From the NCBI RefSeq assembly GCF_003254575.1, contig NZ_QJUA01000037.1, positions 1 through 56,035 on the forward strand: 56,035 bases of DNA, in the 5' to 3' direction. The translations under genes and the position numbers were made by a program. Shown piece by piece: positions 8,814 to 17,969 of this stretch. Position 1 is the stretch's first letter. Every line of letters begins with the position of its first letter. This stretch comes from Mycobacterium kyogaense. Its GTDB lineage: Bacteria; Actinomycetota; Actinomycetes; Mycobacteriales; Mycobacteriaceae. The notes beneath the pieces are model-generated. The model was not told the origin of the DNA. It made no database searches and was given only the letters and a program-made list of their open reading frames with translations.

Positions 8814-10503
8814 CCGGCGCCGGCGACATCCCCGACACCGGCGTCCCGGCAGCGTTGGCCGCCGAGATGTCCATTGCCGAGCAGTACGAGTGGCACCAGC
8901 GATATCTGCGGCGACATCCGGTGTCGCGCCGGAACTTCCTGCGTGGATCGGCCGCACTGGCGGCTGTCGGCGCCGCCGGGATGTCACCGTTCGGCCGACG
9001 CGCCTACGCCCAGGACGCGCCCCTGGCAGTCGCGAACCGGCGCGTCGGTTACGGTTCCGACGCCTCGACTCAGCTGCGGCTGGCCGCGCAGCTGTCGCGC
9101 AGCCCTGCCGGTACGAAAGTGTTCGTCGACCACGGCCCGACGCCCTCTCTGGGGGCGACGCTGGAGGCCGAGGTCCGCAATCTGGTGACGCAGATCCCCG
9201 ACAGCAGCGGCGGCGTGCTGGCCGCCGAGCAGTTCTACGTGCACGCCCCCGTCGACGGGCTCGCCGCTCACAGTCGACACTTCTACCGGTGGCGCACCGA
9301 GGACGGCTTCGTCACCGACATCCGTTCCACCAGCACCGCCATGCCGAACGCACGGAATGCATTGTCGCCGTTCCGGTTCACGATGATGGGCGATCAGGGC
9401 ACCGACACCACACCGCTTCTCCCACCCGGCCTGGCTCGGGGCGACTATGACGACAGCTACTACAAACCCGACAACGATCCGACCGTGTCTCACACCGAGA
9501 ACGTCCTGAATCAGATCGGTGCGGCGCGGCCGCAGTTCCACGTCCTCGCCGGTGACATCGCCTACGCGGATCCCTCGGGGATGGGTGAGCCGCCGACGTT
9601 CGTACCGTCGGGCGGCACGCTTCCGTCGGGTTTCGACAAATTCAATCCCTACGTGTGGGACGTGTATCTGAACTCGATCGAACGCAGCGCGTCGACCACG
9701 CGGTGGATGTTCGCCACCGGCAACCACGACATGGAGGCCGCCTACCCGGTGCACGGTTACGGCGGCCACCTGGCGCGCCTGGATTTTCCCGGCAACGGCC
9801 CCGCGGCCTGCCCCTCGGTCTATTCGTTCGTCTACGGCAACGTGGCGGTCCTGTCGCTGGACGCCAACGACGTCTCCTACGAGATCACCGCCAACACCGG
9901 CTATTCCGGTGGGTCTCAAACCGACTGGGTCGCTTCGACGTTGGCCGATCATCGGGCCAATCCGAACATCGACTTCATCGTGTGTTTCTTCCACCACTGC
10001 GCGTATTCGACGGTGCAGGCGCACGCCAGTGACGGCGGTGTGCGCGATGCGTGGGCAGAGTTGTTCGACCGCTACCGCGTGGATCTGGTGCTGCAGGCCC
10101 ACAATCACGCCTTCGAACGGTCCGATCCCATCCGGGGCGGTGCACCGACGAAGGTGGCCGGCGACCACGCCATTGTCTATCCCGACACCGACGGCACGGT
10201 GTACTACACGGTCGGAGCGGCGGGGCGCCCGCGCTACACGTTCCAGCCCGGCGAGCAGGAGAGCTACCGCGGCCACGAGGTCCCCGACACCGTCGTCCCC
10301 AACAGTTACGTGTGGACCTCCGGCGGTGTCCAGCAGCGGGAAGCCGGGCGTGGTCACGGGTCAGATTCTTGAACTATGCGTTCATCCGTGTGGATGTGCG
10401 GCCCGGAGTGTTCGTCAGCGAGATGGATGTCGTGGCGGTGGACGAATACGGCCGGGAATTCGACACTGTGACGTTCCGACGCCCGGTGCCGCAGTCCCGC
10501 TGA
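8810..10503 (+). pseudogene. Tat-exported purple-acid-phosphatase-like enzyme, frameshifted near its 3' end
   Basis: The ATG at 8810 overlaps the upstream TGA. A Tat signal (SRRNFLRG, then a hydrophobic stretch) is followed by a fibronectin-like N-terminal domain and a metallophosphoesterase domain. All binuclear-metal motifs are present: GDQG, GDIAYAD, GNHDME, HHCAY and QAHNHAFER. The frame closes prematurely at the TGA at 10370-10372. The expected C-terminus (WSRVRFLNYAFIRVDV onward, to the TGA at 10503) continues in the -1 frame. Restoring one G in the GGG run at 10346-10348 would join the two into about 564 residues. The metal site lies entirely upstream, so the truncated 520-residue product might still fold. 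This is either a recent mutation or a base-calling error. Confidence 0.88.
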
Positions 10504-10506
10504 CAC

Positions 10507-10986
10507 CTAGCCGAGGTCGAAGGACTGCAGCACCACGGTGTCGCGCGGCGGGTCGAGGAAGACGCGTGTGCTCGTGCGTCCCGGCGAGAATGCCGTGTTC
10601 AGCTCCGCGCCGGTGCGGAACGGTCCGGGCGGAACCTCCGGCTCCAGCACCTTCTGCACCGCGGGGCGATGTGTGGTCGGCTCCGAAACATGCTGACGCA
10701 GTATGTTATTCATCGTCGGAGGGGTGACACGCACGACAGCGTCGGTCCAGACCGCGGTACCGCCGTTGCCCCAGCGGATCCACGATGCCGAGACCGGAGT
10801 GCCGAGCGCGGGAAACGCGCGCGCGAGTTCGCCGACGTCGTGACGCACGTCGGGCACCGGCCGAGAGGGCGTGGTGTCGGGCGCTTCCTGCGGCGCGCTC
10901 TGGCATCCGGCCGACAGCAGGAGCACCGCAACAGAAAGGGCGCGCACAACGACACTGAATGTCGTTGTGCGCGCCCGATCCGTCAT
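10507..10986 (-). CDS. Small lipoprotein downstream of sahH
   Basis: 159 residues from the ATG at 10986, two bases after the sahH stop. The hydrophobic stretch ALSVAVLLLSAGC carries a lipobox, so the protein should be a membrane-anchored lipoprotein. The mature part has no family I recognise; it contains a WIRWGNGGTAVWTDAVVRV segment and a C-terminal FLDPPRDTVVLQSFDLG. A 17-bp-stem hairpin lies inside the first codons, and a GTG at 10947 would give a shorter but complete signal (MRALSVAVLLLSAGC). The start is therefore uncertain. The stop lies four bases from the end of the convergent phosphatase gene. Confidence 0.75.
   Translation of the reverse strand: MTDRARTTTFSVVVRALSVAVLLLSAGCQSAPQEAPDTTPSRPVPDVRHDVGELARAFPALGTPVSASWIRWGNGGTAVWTDAVVRVTPPTMNNILRQHVSEPTTHRPAVQKVLEPEVPPGPFRTGAELNTAFSPGRTSTRVFLDPPRDTVVLQSFDLG
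10938..10976 (-). terminator. Strong hairpin just after sahH, inside the next gene
   Basis: Arms GGGCGCGCACAACGACA (10938-10954) and its exact complement (10960-10976) form a 17-bp perfect stem with the 5-nt loop CTGAA. It starts 12 bases after the sahH stop and is therefore a likely sahH terminator, although it overlaps the 5' codons of the downstream lipoprotein gene. Confidence 0.65.
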
Positions 10987-10987
10987 G

Positions 10988-12454
<1,467 letters not shown>

Positions 12455-12594
12455 GTAGAGCCCCTTTTTGATTCGTCTTCTGCCTCGAGAGCGCACAGTG
12501 GTGCGCCGGCGACACACTCGGCCTGCGGGCTCGCGGGACAGGCGCTCAATCCGAGCAAGCGGATGCACACTGCCAGCCGAGAGGTATCCACAAC

Positions 12595-12624
12595 ACCCTA
12601 GCTGTCGGCGCCGGGCGTCTTCAA
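12595..12624 (-). promoter_or_regulatory. Predicted sahH promoter
   Basis: On the minus strand, a TTGAAG -35 element (12619-12624) and a TAGGGT -10 element (12595-12600) are separated by 18 bp. Transcription would begin near 12588, giving a leader of about 130 nt before the sahH ATG. The leader contains several small inverted repeats, including GCGCAC-CACT-GTGCGC. Confidence 0.45.
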
Positions 12625-12629
12625 TTCGC

Positions 12630-12653
12630 CCTTTGTGACGTCCTTTGTGACGT
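12630..12653. repeat. Tandem 12-bp direct repeat upstream of sahH
   Basis: Two perfect head-to-tail copies of CCTTTGTGACGT sit just upstream of the predicted sahH -35 element, between the divergent sahH and MFS genes. Spacing of about one helical turn suggests a regulator-binding site, but no known consensus is matched. Confidence 0.6.
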
Positions 12654-12723
12654 TGTGTTTGGTCTCGATTCGCGGGAGGGTACACCGCTGCGCCGGTCGG
12701 TGTTCGCGGGAAGGGGGTGGCCA

Positions 12724-13971
12724 GTGGACGAACGCACGGTCGCGGTGGGTCGGCGGTCTCTGGTCGCGCTTGCTGCGCTGAACTTCTTCCTGGCCGACGC
12801 GCGGGATGGACTCGGCCCGTTTCTGGACGCGTTCCTCGCCACGCGGGGGTGGTCGCCGTTCGCGTTGGGCGCGATAGCGACGGTCGGCGGCTTGATCGGG
12901 TTGGCGGTGACACCGCTGTTTGGGGCGCTGGTCGACGGGACCCGATACAAGCGGTCGCTGGTCGCCGTGCCGGTGGTGGTGGTGACCGCGGTGGGTCTGG
13001 CCACGCTGGTGGCACCGACGCCGGCGATCGTCTGGATCGGGCAGGTGGGCACCGCCGTGGTGGGCGCGGTGATCGGACCGGCCCTGATGGGGCTGACCCT
13101 CGGCCTGATCGGGCCGCGGCTGTTCGGCCGGCAGGTCGCCCGCAACGAGTTCTGGAACCACGCAGGCAACGTGGTCTCACTGGCTGCGGTGTTCATCGCG
13201 GTGTCGCTCTATGGCGAACACGCGATCATCACGTTGATGATCGTCACCGCGATCGGCGCGGTGGTGGCCGCGATGGCCATCGATCCGACCCGCATCGATC
13301 ACGACGCGGCGCGCGGGCTCGACGAAGCCGGGGACAGCGCGAAGCCGTCGGGATTGCGGGTGCTGGTCAAGACGCCGGGTCTGCTGGTGCTCGCCCTGGT
13401 GCTGTTGATGTTCCACTTCGGCAATGCGCCGATGAGCAGGCTGGTGGCGCAGCAGTTCGCGATCGAGCTCGGCACGCCCTTTCGCACGACCGCGATCATC
13501 ACCGGGGTGTCGCAGCTGGCGATGATCGCCGTCGCAGTGCTCGCGCCGCTGATGATCCGGCGGTTCGGGCTGGCGACCGTGCTGCTGGTGGCACTGTGCG
13601 CGCTGCCGGTGCGCGGTCTGATTGCCGGCACCAATTCGGGCTTCTGGACCATCTTTCCGGTGCAGGCGCTCGACGGGGTGGGGGCGGGTCTCATCGGCAT
13701 CGCGACGCCGATCGCGGTCGAGCGGCTGCTGGCCGGGTCGGGTCGGTTCAACGTCGGCTTCGCCGCGGTGATGACGATGCAGGGCGTCGGCGCGTCGTTG
13801 AGCAACGTCGTGGCGGGGTCGGTGGTCAGTGGCTACGGCTACCAGGCGTCGCACCTGCTCAGCGCCGCCATCGCGGTCGTCGCGGTCGCGATCTTCCTGC
13901 GGTTCCGCCGCTCCATCGCGCCCGAGCGCTCGGACACGACGGACGCCGCGTCCGCTACCGCGGCTCGATGA
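12724..13971 (+). CDS. MFS transporter
   Basis: 415 residues from the GTG at 12724, preceded by a GGGAAGGGGG ribosome-binding site. About twelve hydrophobic segments occur in two halves, separated by a charged loop (DPTRIDHDAARGLDEAGDSAKPSG). The loop between TM2 and TM3 (FGALVDGTRYKR) resembles the MFS GxxxDxxGRR motif. It is an inner-membrane carrier of unknown substrate. It is divergent from sahH, and its last 17 bp overlap the 3' end of the convergent TetR gene. In my recollection it is absent between sahH and the alk regulator in M. tuberculosis. Confidence 0.88.
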   Translation: MDERTVAVGRRSLVALAALNFFLADARDGLGPFLDAFLATRGWSPFALGAIATVGGLIGLAVTPLFGALVDGTRYKRSLVAVPVVVVTAVGLATLVAPTPAIVWIGQVGTAVVGAVIGPALMGLTLGLIGPRLFGRQVARNEFWNHAGNVVSLAAVFIAVSLYGEHAIITLMIVTAIGAVVAAMAIDPTRIDHDAARGLDEAGDSAKPSGLRVLVKTPGLLVLALVLLMFHFGNAPMSRLVAQQFAIELGTPFRTTAIITGVSQLAMIAVAVLAPLMIRRFGLATVLLVALCALPVRGLIAGTNSGFWTIFPVQALDGVGAGLIGIATPIAVERLLAGSGRFNVGFAAVMTMQGVGASLSNVVAGSVVSGYGYQASHLLSAAIAVVAVAIFLRFRRSIAPERSDTTDAASATAAR

Positions 13972-14575
13972 CGCCGTAGCGCTCGGCGAACGGCGTCATC
14001 AACCGGGCCAGGTCGCGTGCCACGTCGTGGTCGGCTTCGGGGGGCATCGAGATGTAGCTCATCGCGAGCCGGACGATCGCGCGGGCCAGCACGCCCGCGT
14101 CCTCCTCGCTGCAGCGCACCCAGCTGGTCATGAACAGTTCGGTCAGCCGCGTCGAACAGTGGGTGATGATCGGCGCGCTGTCGGTCGTGATGATCTGCAG
14201 CAGATCGGGTTTCGAGGTTCCGGTCAGCAGCGAGATCACCAGCGGATCGGCGGCCGACTCGATGAAGAAGTCGCGAAATCCCTGCAGGAACGCGGCGTAC
14301 ACGTCACCGACGTTGGCGCCGATCGCGTTCTGGATCTGGCCGACGAGCCGGTCGGAGAGCCGCAGCGCATAGCCCTGGGCGAGCCCCTGGCGGGAGCCGA
14401 ACTCGTTGTAGATCGTCTGGCGGCTGATCCCGGCGGCTTTCGCGACGTCGGACAGGGTGATCGAGGACCAGTCGCGGGTGAGCAGCAGGTCACGCATGCC
14501 ATCGAGGATGGAGTCGCGCAGCAGTACGCGCGACGCCTCGGCGTAGCTGATGCGCTTGTCGTGGGGACCACTCAC
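13955..14575 (-). CDS. TetR-family regulator of the alkane hydroxylase cluster
   Basis: 206 residues. The N-terminal HTH reads RDSILDGMRDLLLTRDWSSITLSDVAKAAGISRQTIYNEFGSRQGL, a classic TetR recognition helix, followed by a helical ligand-binding domain. The start is the GTG at 14575: a TATTGT -10 element (14583-14588) ends seven bases upstream with no Shine-Dalgarno, so a leaderless message of its own is likely despite being downstream of alkB-rubA-rubB. TetR regulators beside alkB (AlkX type in Dietzia) repress alkane hydroxylase genes and respond to fatty acids. A 12-bp palindrome in the alkB promoter is a candidate operator. Confidence 0.93.
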   Translation of the reverse strand: MSGPHDKRISYAEASRVLLRDSILDGMRDLLLTRDWSSITLSDVAKAAGISRQTIYNEFGSRQGLAQGYALRLSDRLVGQIQNAIGANVGDVYAAFLQGFRDFFIESAADPLVISLLTGTSKPDLLQIITTDSAPIITHCSTRLTELFMTSWVRCSEEDAGVLARAIVRLAMSYISMPPEADHDVARDLARLMTPFAERYGVIEPR

Positions 14576-14628
14576 ACGCGCGACAATATCGCTCGCCCCG
14601 GTCCCGCGAGCGCGCGTGTCTGCACGCC

Positions 14629-14673
14629 CGTGGCCGGTGTGTCGCGCGCCGGAGCGCACGCTCACCGGCCACG
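14629..14673 (-). terminator. Hairpin between rubB and the TetR gene
   Basis: Arms CGTGGCCGGTG (14629-14639) and CACCGGCCACG (14663-14673) pair perfectly over 11 bp around a 23-nt loop that itself holds a small GC stem. It lies just after the rubB stop and would separate the alk operon transcript from the regulator gene. Confidence 0.5.
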
Positions 14674-14682
14674 AGGGTGCGT

Positions 14683-14865
14683 TCACGGCCGCGACACCTC
14701 CACCATGTCGAAGTCCGACTTGGCCGCGCCGCAGTCCGGGCAGCTCCAGTCGTCGGGGATGTCGTCCCATCGGGTGCCCGGGGCGATGCCGTCCTCGGGC
14801 CAGCCCTTGGCCTCGTCGTACTCGAAGCCGCACTGCACACACACGTAGAGCTTGTAGTCCGTCAT
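14683..14865 (-). CDS. rubB: Rubredoxin RubB
   Basis: 60 residues. Two iron-binding knuckles, CVQCGFEYDE and CPDCGAAK, hold one Fe(Cys)4 centre; the core WPEDGIAPGTRWDDIPDDWSCP is typical of electron-transfer rubredoxins. It carries electrons from a rubredoxin reductase to AlkB. The ATG overlaps the rubA stop (ATGA). A dedicated reductase gene is not present in the window. Confidence 0.96.
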   Translation of the reverse strand: MTDYKLYVCVQCGFEYDEAKGWPEDGIAPGTRWDDIPDDWSCPDCGAAKSDFDMVEVSRP

Positions 14866-15035
14866 TGCGTCACTCCCATCGGTTCGAAATCGATCTTCTC
14901 GCGCACCGCGCAGTCAGGGCAGGCCCAGTCCTCGGGGATGTCGTCCCACGCGGTACCGGCCGGAAAGCCCTCTCGTGGAGCACCTTTGGTTTCGTCGTAG
15001 ACGTAGTCGCAGCCGGGGCACCTGAAGGAAGCCAT
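14862..15035 (-). CDS. rubA: Rubredoxin RubA
   Basis: 57 residues. It begins MASFRCPGCDYVYDETKG and contains the second knuckle CPDCAVREK, giving a four-cysteine iron site. The TGATG junction overlaps the alkB stop by one base and the rubB start by four, so alkB-rubA-rubB is a tight operon. Two different rubredoxins beside an alkane hydroxylase are normal in actinobacteria; usually only one efficiently serves AlkB. Confidence 0.95.
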   Translation of the reverse strand: MASFRCPGCDYVYDETKGAPREGFPAGTAWDDIPEDWACPDCAVREKIDFEPMGVTQ

Positions 15036-16258
15036 CAGGCGCTCTCCTTCACCCCGTACCGGGCACGCATCCGCGGATGGATGTTGGCGCGGCTGATGTC
15101 ACCGTCGTAGTGCTCGATCACGCGATGATCCATCACTTTGCGCCACAGCGGCGGGAAGTAGGTGAGCGCGATCATCGACGCATACCCGCTCGGCAGGTTC
15201 GGCGCGTCGGCCATGCTGCGCAGCGTCTGGTAGCGCCGCGTCGGATTGGCGTGATGGTCGCTGTGACGCTGCAGGTGGTAGAGGAAGAGGTTGGTCACGA
15301 TGTGGTCGGAGTTCCAGCTGTGCACCGGCGCGCAGCGCTCGTAGCGGCCGTTCGAGTTCTTCTGCCGCAGCAGCCCGTAATGCTCGAGGTAGTTGACGGT
15401 CTCGAGCAGCGTGAAGCCGAACACCGCCGAGATCACGATGAACGGGATCAGCCCGACGCCGAACACGGCGATCAGGATGCCGTAGAACACCACCGACATC
15501 GCCCACGCGTTGAGCACGTCGTTGGACCAGTGCCACTTCGACTTGCCGGCCCGCTCGAGGCGCTTGGCCTCCAGCTCCCACGCCGAGCGGAGGCTGCCGA
15601 AGGTGCTGCGCGGCAGGAACTCCCAGAACGTCTCTCCGAGGCGGGCCGACGCGGGATCTTCAGGGGTCGCGACGCGGACGTGGTGGCCGCGGTTGTGCTC
15701 GATGTAGAAGTGGCCGTAGCAGGTCTGCGCCAGCGTGATCTTCGACAGCCACCGCTCCAGCGAGTCTTTCTTGTGCCCCATCTCGTGGGCGGTGTTGATG
15801 CCGACGCCACCGAGCACGCCCACCGACAGCGCCAGTCCGATCTTGGCCGGCCAGCTCAGCCCGCCGTCGAAGCCGAGCCAGCTCAGGTCCGACGCGGTGA
15901 ACAGGTAGGCGCCCAGCAGCACGCTGGCGTACTGGAACGGGATGTAGATGTAGGTGCAGTAGCGGTAGTACTTGTCGTTCTCGAGCCGCTCCATCACCTC
16001 GTCGGGCGGGTTCTGCCCGTCGGGCCCGAACTTGAGGTCGAGGGCGGGCAGCAGGATGTACAGCAGGATCGGGCCGATCCACAGCGGTACCTGCGCCGCG
16101 CCGTGCCATCCCCAGTGGTTCAACGCCCAGACCAGCGGCAGCATGACGAACAGCGCCGTCGGCGCGATCAATCCCATCAGCCACAGGTAGCGCTTCTTGT
16201 CGCGCCACTCCCCCAGATCCGGGCTTTGTGAGCTTCCGTGCAATTCCTGTGTGGTCAC
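15035..16258 (-). CDS. alkB: Alkane 1-monooxygenase AlkB
   Basis: 407-residue integral-membrane non-haem diiron hydroxylase that oxidises the terminal carbon of n-alkanes. It has all histidine boxes: HEMGHK (from 158), EHNRGHH (187-193) and LQRHSDHH (329-336), plus the AlkB signature NYLEHYGL (289-296). Roughly six membrane helices are visible. The GTG start has a GAGGAGG ribosome-binding site seven bases upstream. It is the first gene of alkB-rubA-rubB, transcribed from the promoter at 16302-16330. Length is that of the family. Confidence 0.97.
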   Translation of the reverse strand: MTTQELHGSSQSPDLGEWRDKKRYLWLMGLIAPTALFVMLPLVWALNHWGWHGAAQVPLWIGPILLYILLPALDLKFGPDGQNPPDEVMERLENDKYYRYCTYIYIPFQYASVLLGAYLFTASDLSWLGFDGGLSWPAKIGLALSVGVLGGVGINTAHEMGHKKDSLERWLSKITLAQTCYGHFYIEHNRGHHVRVATPEDPASARLGETFWEFLPRSTFGSLRSAWELEAKRLERAGKSKWHWSNDVLNAWAMSVVFYGILIAVFGVGLIPFIVISAVFGFTLLETVNYLEHYGLLRQKNSNGRYERCAPVHSWNSDHIVTNLFLYHLQRHSDHHANPTRRYQTLRSMADAPNLPSGYASMIALTYFPPLWRKVMDHRVIEHYDGDISRANIHPRMRARYGVKESA

Positions 16259-16301
16259 CCGAGTGCCTCCTCGCTGTGAGTGCGATCACCAATCGGGATT
16301 G

Positions 16302-16335
16302 ACTATAGGAGCATTTTTGTCGCCTGTCTAGACAG
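16302..16335 (-). promoter_or_regulatory. alkB promoter with overlapping palindromic operator
   Basis: On the minus strand, TAGACA (16325-16330) and TATAGT (16302-16307) form a near-consensus -35/-10 pair with exactly 17 bp spacing. The perfect 12-bp palindrome CTGTCTAGACAG (16324-16335) covers the -35 hexamer, the position expected for a repressor operator. The neighbouring TetR protein is the obvious candidate to bind it. Confidence 0.65.
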
Positions 16336-16377
16336 CAACGTATGTTTTGTAAAGCAGGACGGGCGCATAGGAAAGCA

Positions 16378-16409
16378 AGCGCGCGCGTCGACATACCGAC
16401 GCGCGCGCT
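16378..16409 (-). terminator. Hairpin terminator of the permease gene
   Basis: A 13-bp perfect stem (16378-16390 with 16397-16409) has a 6-nt ACATAC loop. It lies 18 bp after the permease stop and is followed on the minus strand by the T-rich run TTGCTTTCC. It would prevent read-through into the alkB promoter. Confidence 0.75.
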
Positions 16410-16427
16410 CGCGGAAGAAGGAAAGGA

Positions 16428-17903
16428 CTAGCCCCGACGGGCGACCAGCGAGTGCCGGCGGCCGTAGAGGAAGTAGACGACCACGCCGAGTGCCATCCAG
16501 ATCAGGAAGCGGATCCACGTCAGCCCGGTCAGGTTCAGCATCAACCACACACACGCGATGATCGACAGCACAGGCAGCACGGGCACCCACGGAGTCGTGA
16601 AGCCGCGCTTGAGGTCGGGCCGCGTCCGTCGCAGCACCAGCACCCCGGCCGACACCAGCACGAACGCGAACAGCGTGCCGATGTTGACCATTTCCTCGAG
16701 CTTGCCGATCGGGAACACGGTCGCGGTGATCGCGACGACGACGCCGACGATCAGCGTGATCCGCACCGGGGTGCCGTGCTTTCCGGTCTTGGCCAGGCTG
16801 CGGGGCATCAGGCCGTCGCGCGACATCGCGAAGAGCACTCGGGTCTGCCCGAGCACCAGCACGATGACCACGGTCGTGAGCCCGGCCAGCGCCCCGATCG
16901 AGATGACCTTGGCCGCCCAGTCCACGCCGTTCAACGCGAACGCGGTCGCCAGGTTCTGCGTCTCGGCCTCCCGCAGTTCCTTGTAGCTGACCATGCCCGA
17001 GACCACCACGGTGACGGCGACGTAGAGCACGGTGACGATGCCGAGGGAGGCCAGGATGCCGCGCGGCACGTCGCGCTGCGGGTTCGCGGTTTCTTCGGCG
17101 GTGGTTGCGACGATGTCGAATCCGATGAACGCGAAGAACACGATCGAGGCGCCCGCGAGCACCCCGTAGAGCCCGTAGTGGCTGCCTTCGGCGCCGGTCA
17201 GCAGCGAGAACAGGGACTGCTCAGTGCCCGAACCGCCTCCACCCGCTTCGGCGGGCGGCACGAACGGCGTGAAGTTCTGCGTCTTGATGTAGAACGCCCC
17301 GACGATGACGACCAGCAGCACGACGGCGACCTTGACCGCGGTGATGGCGAGGCTGACGCCGGCCGACAGCTTGGTTCCGTACGCCAGGATCGCGGTGACG
17401 AACGCGATGATGATCAACGCGCCCCAGTCCACGTCGAATCCGCCGATGGTGGCGACGCCCCCGCCGAAGCCGAACACCGTGCCCAGGTAGCTCGACCAAC
17501 CCTTGGCGACGACGGCGGCCGCCACGGCGAACTCGAGGATCAGGTCCCAGCCGATGATCCACGCGACGAACTCGCCGAACGTCGCATACGAGAACGTGTA
17601 GGCGCTGCCTGCCACCGGCACCGTCGAGGCGAATTCGGCGTAGCACAGCGCCGCGAGCCCGCACGCGATCGCGGCGATGACGAACGACACCGAGATGGCG
17701 GGGCCGGTCAGGTTGGCCGCGGTGGATGCGGTGATCGTGAAGATGCCGGCGCCGATGACCACCGAGACACCGAAGACGGTGAGATCCCACCAGGTCAGGT
17801 CCTTGCGGAGCCGGGTGTCGGGCTCGTCGGTGTCGGCAATCGACTGTTCCACCGACTTGGTGCGCCGCTTGTTCGTCGCCCGCGCCGCCGACTCCTGCGT
17901 CAT
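16428..17903 (-). CDS. APC-superfamily amino-acid permease (cationic type)
   Basis: 491 residues with about twelve to fourteen membrane segments. The N-terminal cytosolic tail ends RLRKDLTWWDLTVFGVSVVIGAGIF, the APC helix-1 GAGIF motif. AFIGFDIVATTAEETANPQRDVPRGI is the strongly conserved APC segment of the cationic amino-acid transporter group. The start is the ATG at 17903 with GAGGA five bases upstream; a TTG one codon earlier is in frame. The position between alkB and the FAD enzyme matches the M. tuberculosis order. Substrate is uncertain but basic amino acids are typical. Confidence 0.92.
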   Translation of the reverse strand: MTQESAARATNKRRTKSVEQSIADTDEPDTRLRKDLTWWDLTVFGVSVVIGAGIFTITASTAANLTGPAISVSFVIAAIACGLAALCYAEFASTVPVAGSAYTFSYATFGEFVAWIIGWDLILEFAVAAAVVAKGWSSYLGTVFGFGGGVATIGGFDVDWGALIIIAFVTAILAYGTKLSAGVSLAITAVKVAVVLLVVIVGAFYIKTQNFTPFVPPAEAGGGGSGTEQSLFSLLTGAEGSHYGLYGVLAGASIVFFAFIGFDIVATTAEETANPQRDVPRGILASLGIVTVLYVAVTVVVSGMVSYKELREAETQNLATAFALNGVDWAAKVISIGALAGLTTVVIVLVLGQTRVLFAMSRDGLMPRSLAKTGKHGTPVRITLIVGVVVAITATVFPIGKLEEMVNIGTLFAFVLVSAGVLVLRRTRPDLKRGFTTPWVPVLPVLSIIACVWLMLNLTGLTWIRFLIWMALGVVVYFLYGRRHSLVARRG

Positions 17904-17969
17904 CAACGTCCTCGTTTCGTCATCGCTTCTGCGGGAATGTACCCATAACCCCTCATAAAATGACCCTCA

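Noticed and set aside
12455..12590. SAH riboswitch in the sahH leader
   Set aside because: The leader has hairpins but not the conserved core I know for SAH riboswitches, so only a generic structured leader is reported.
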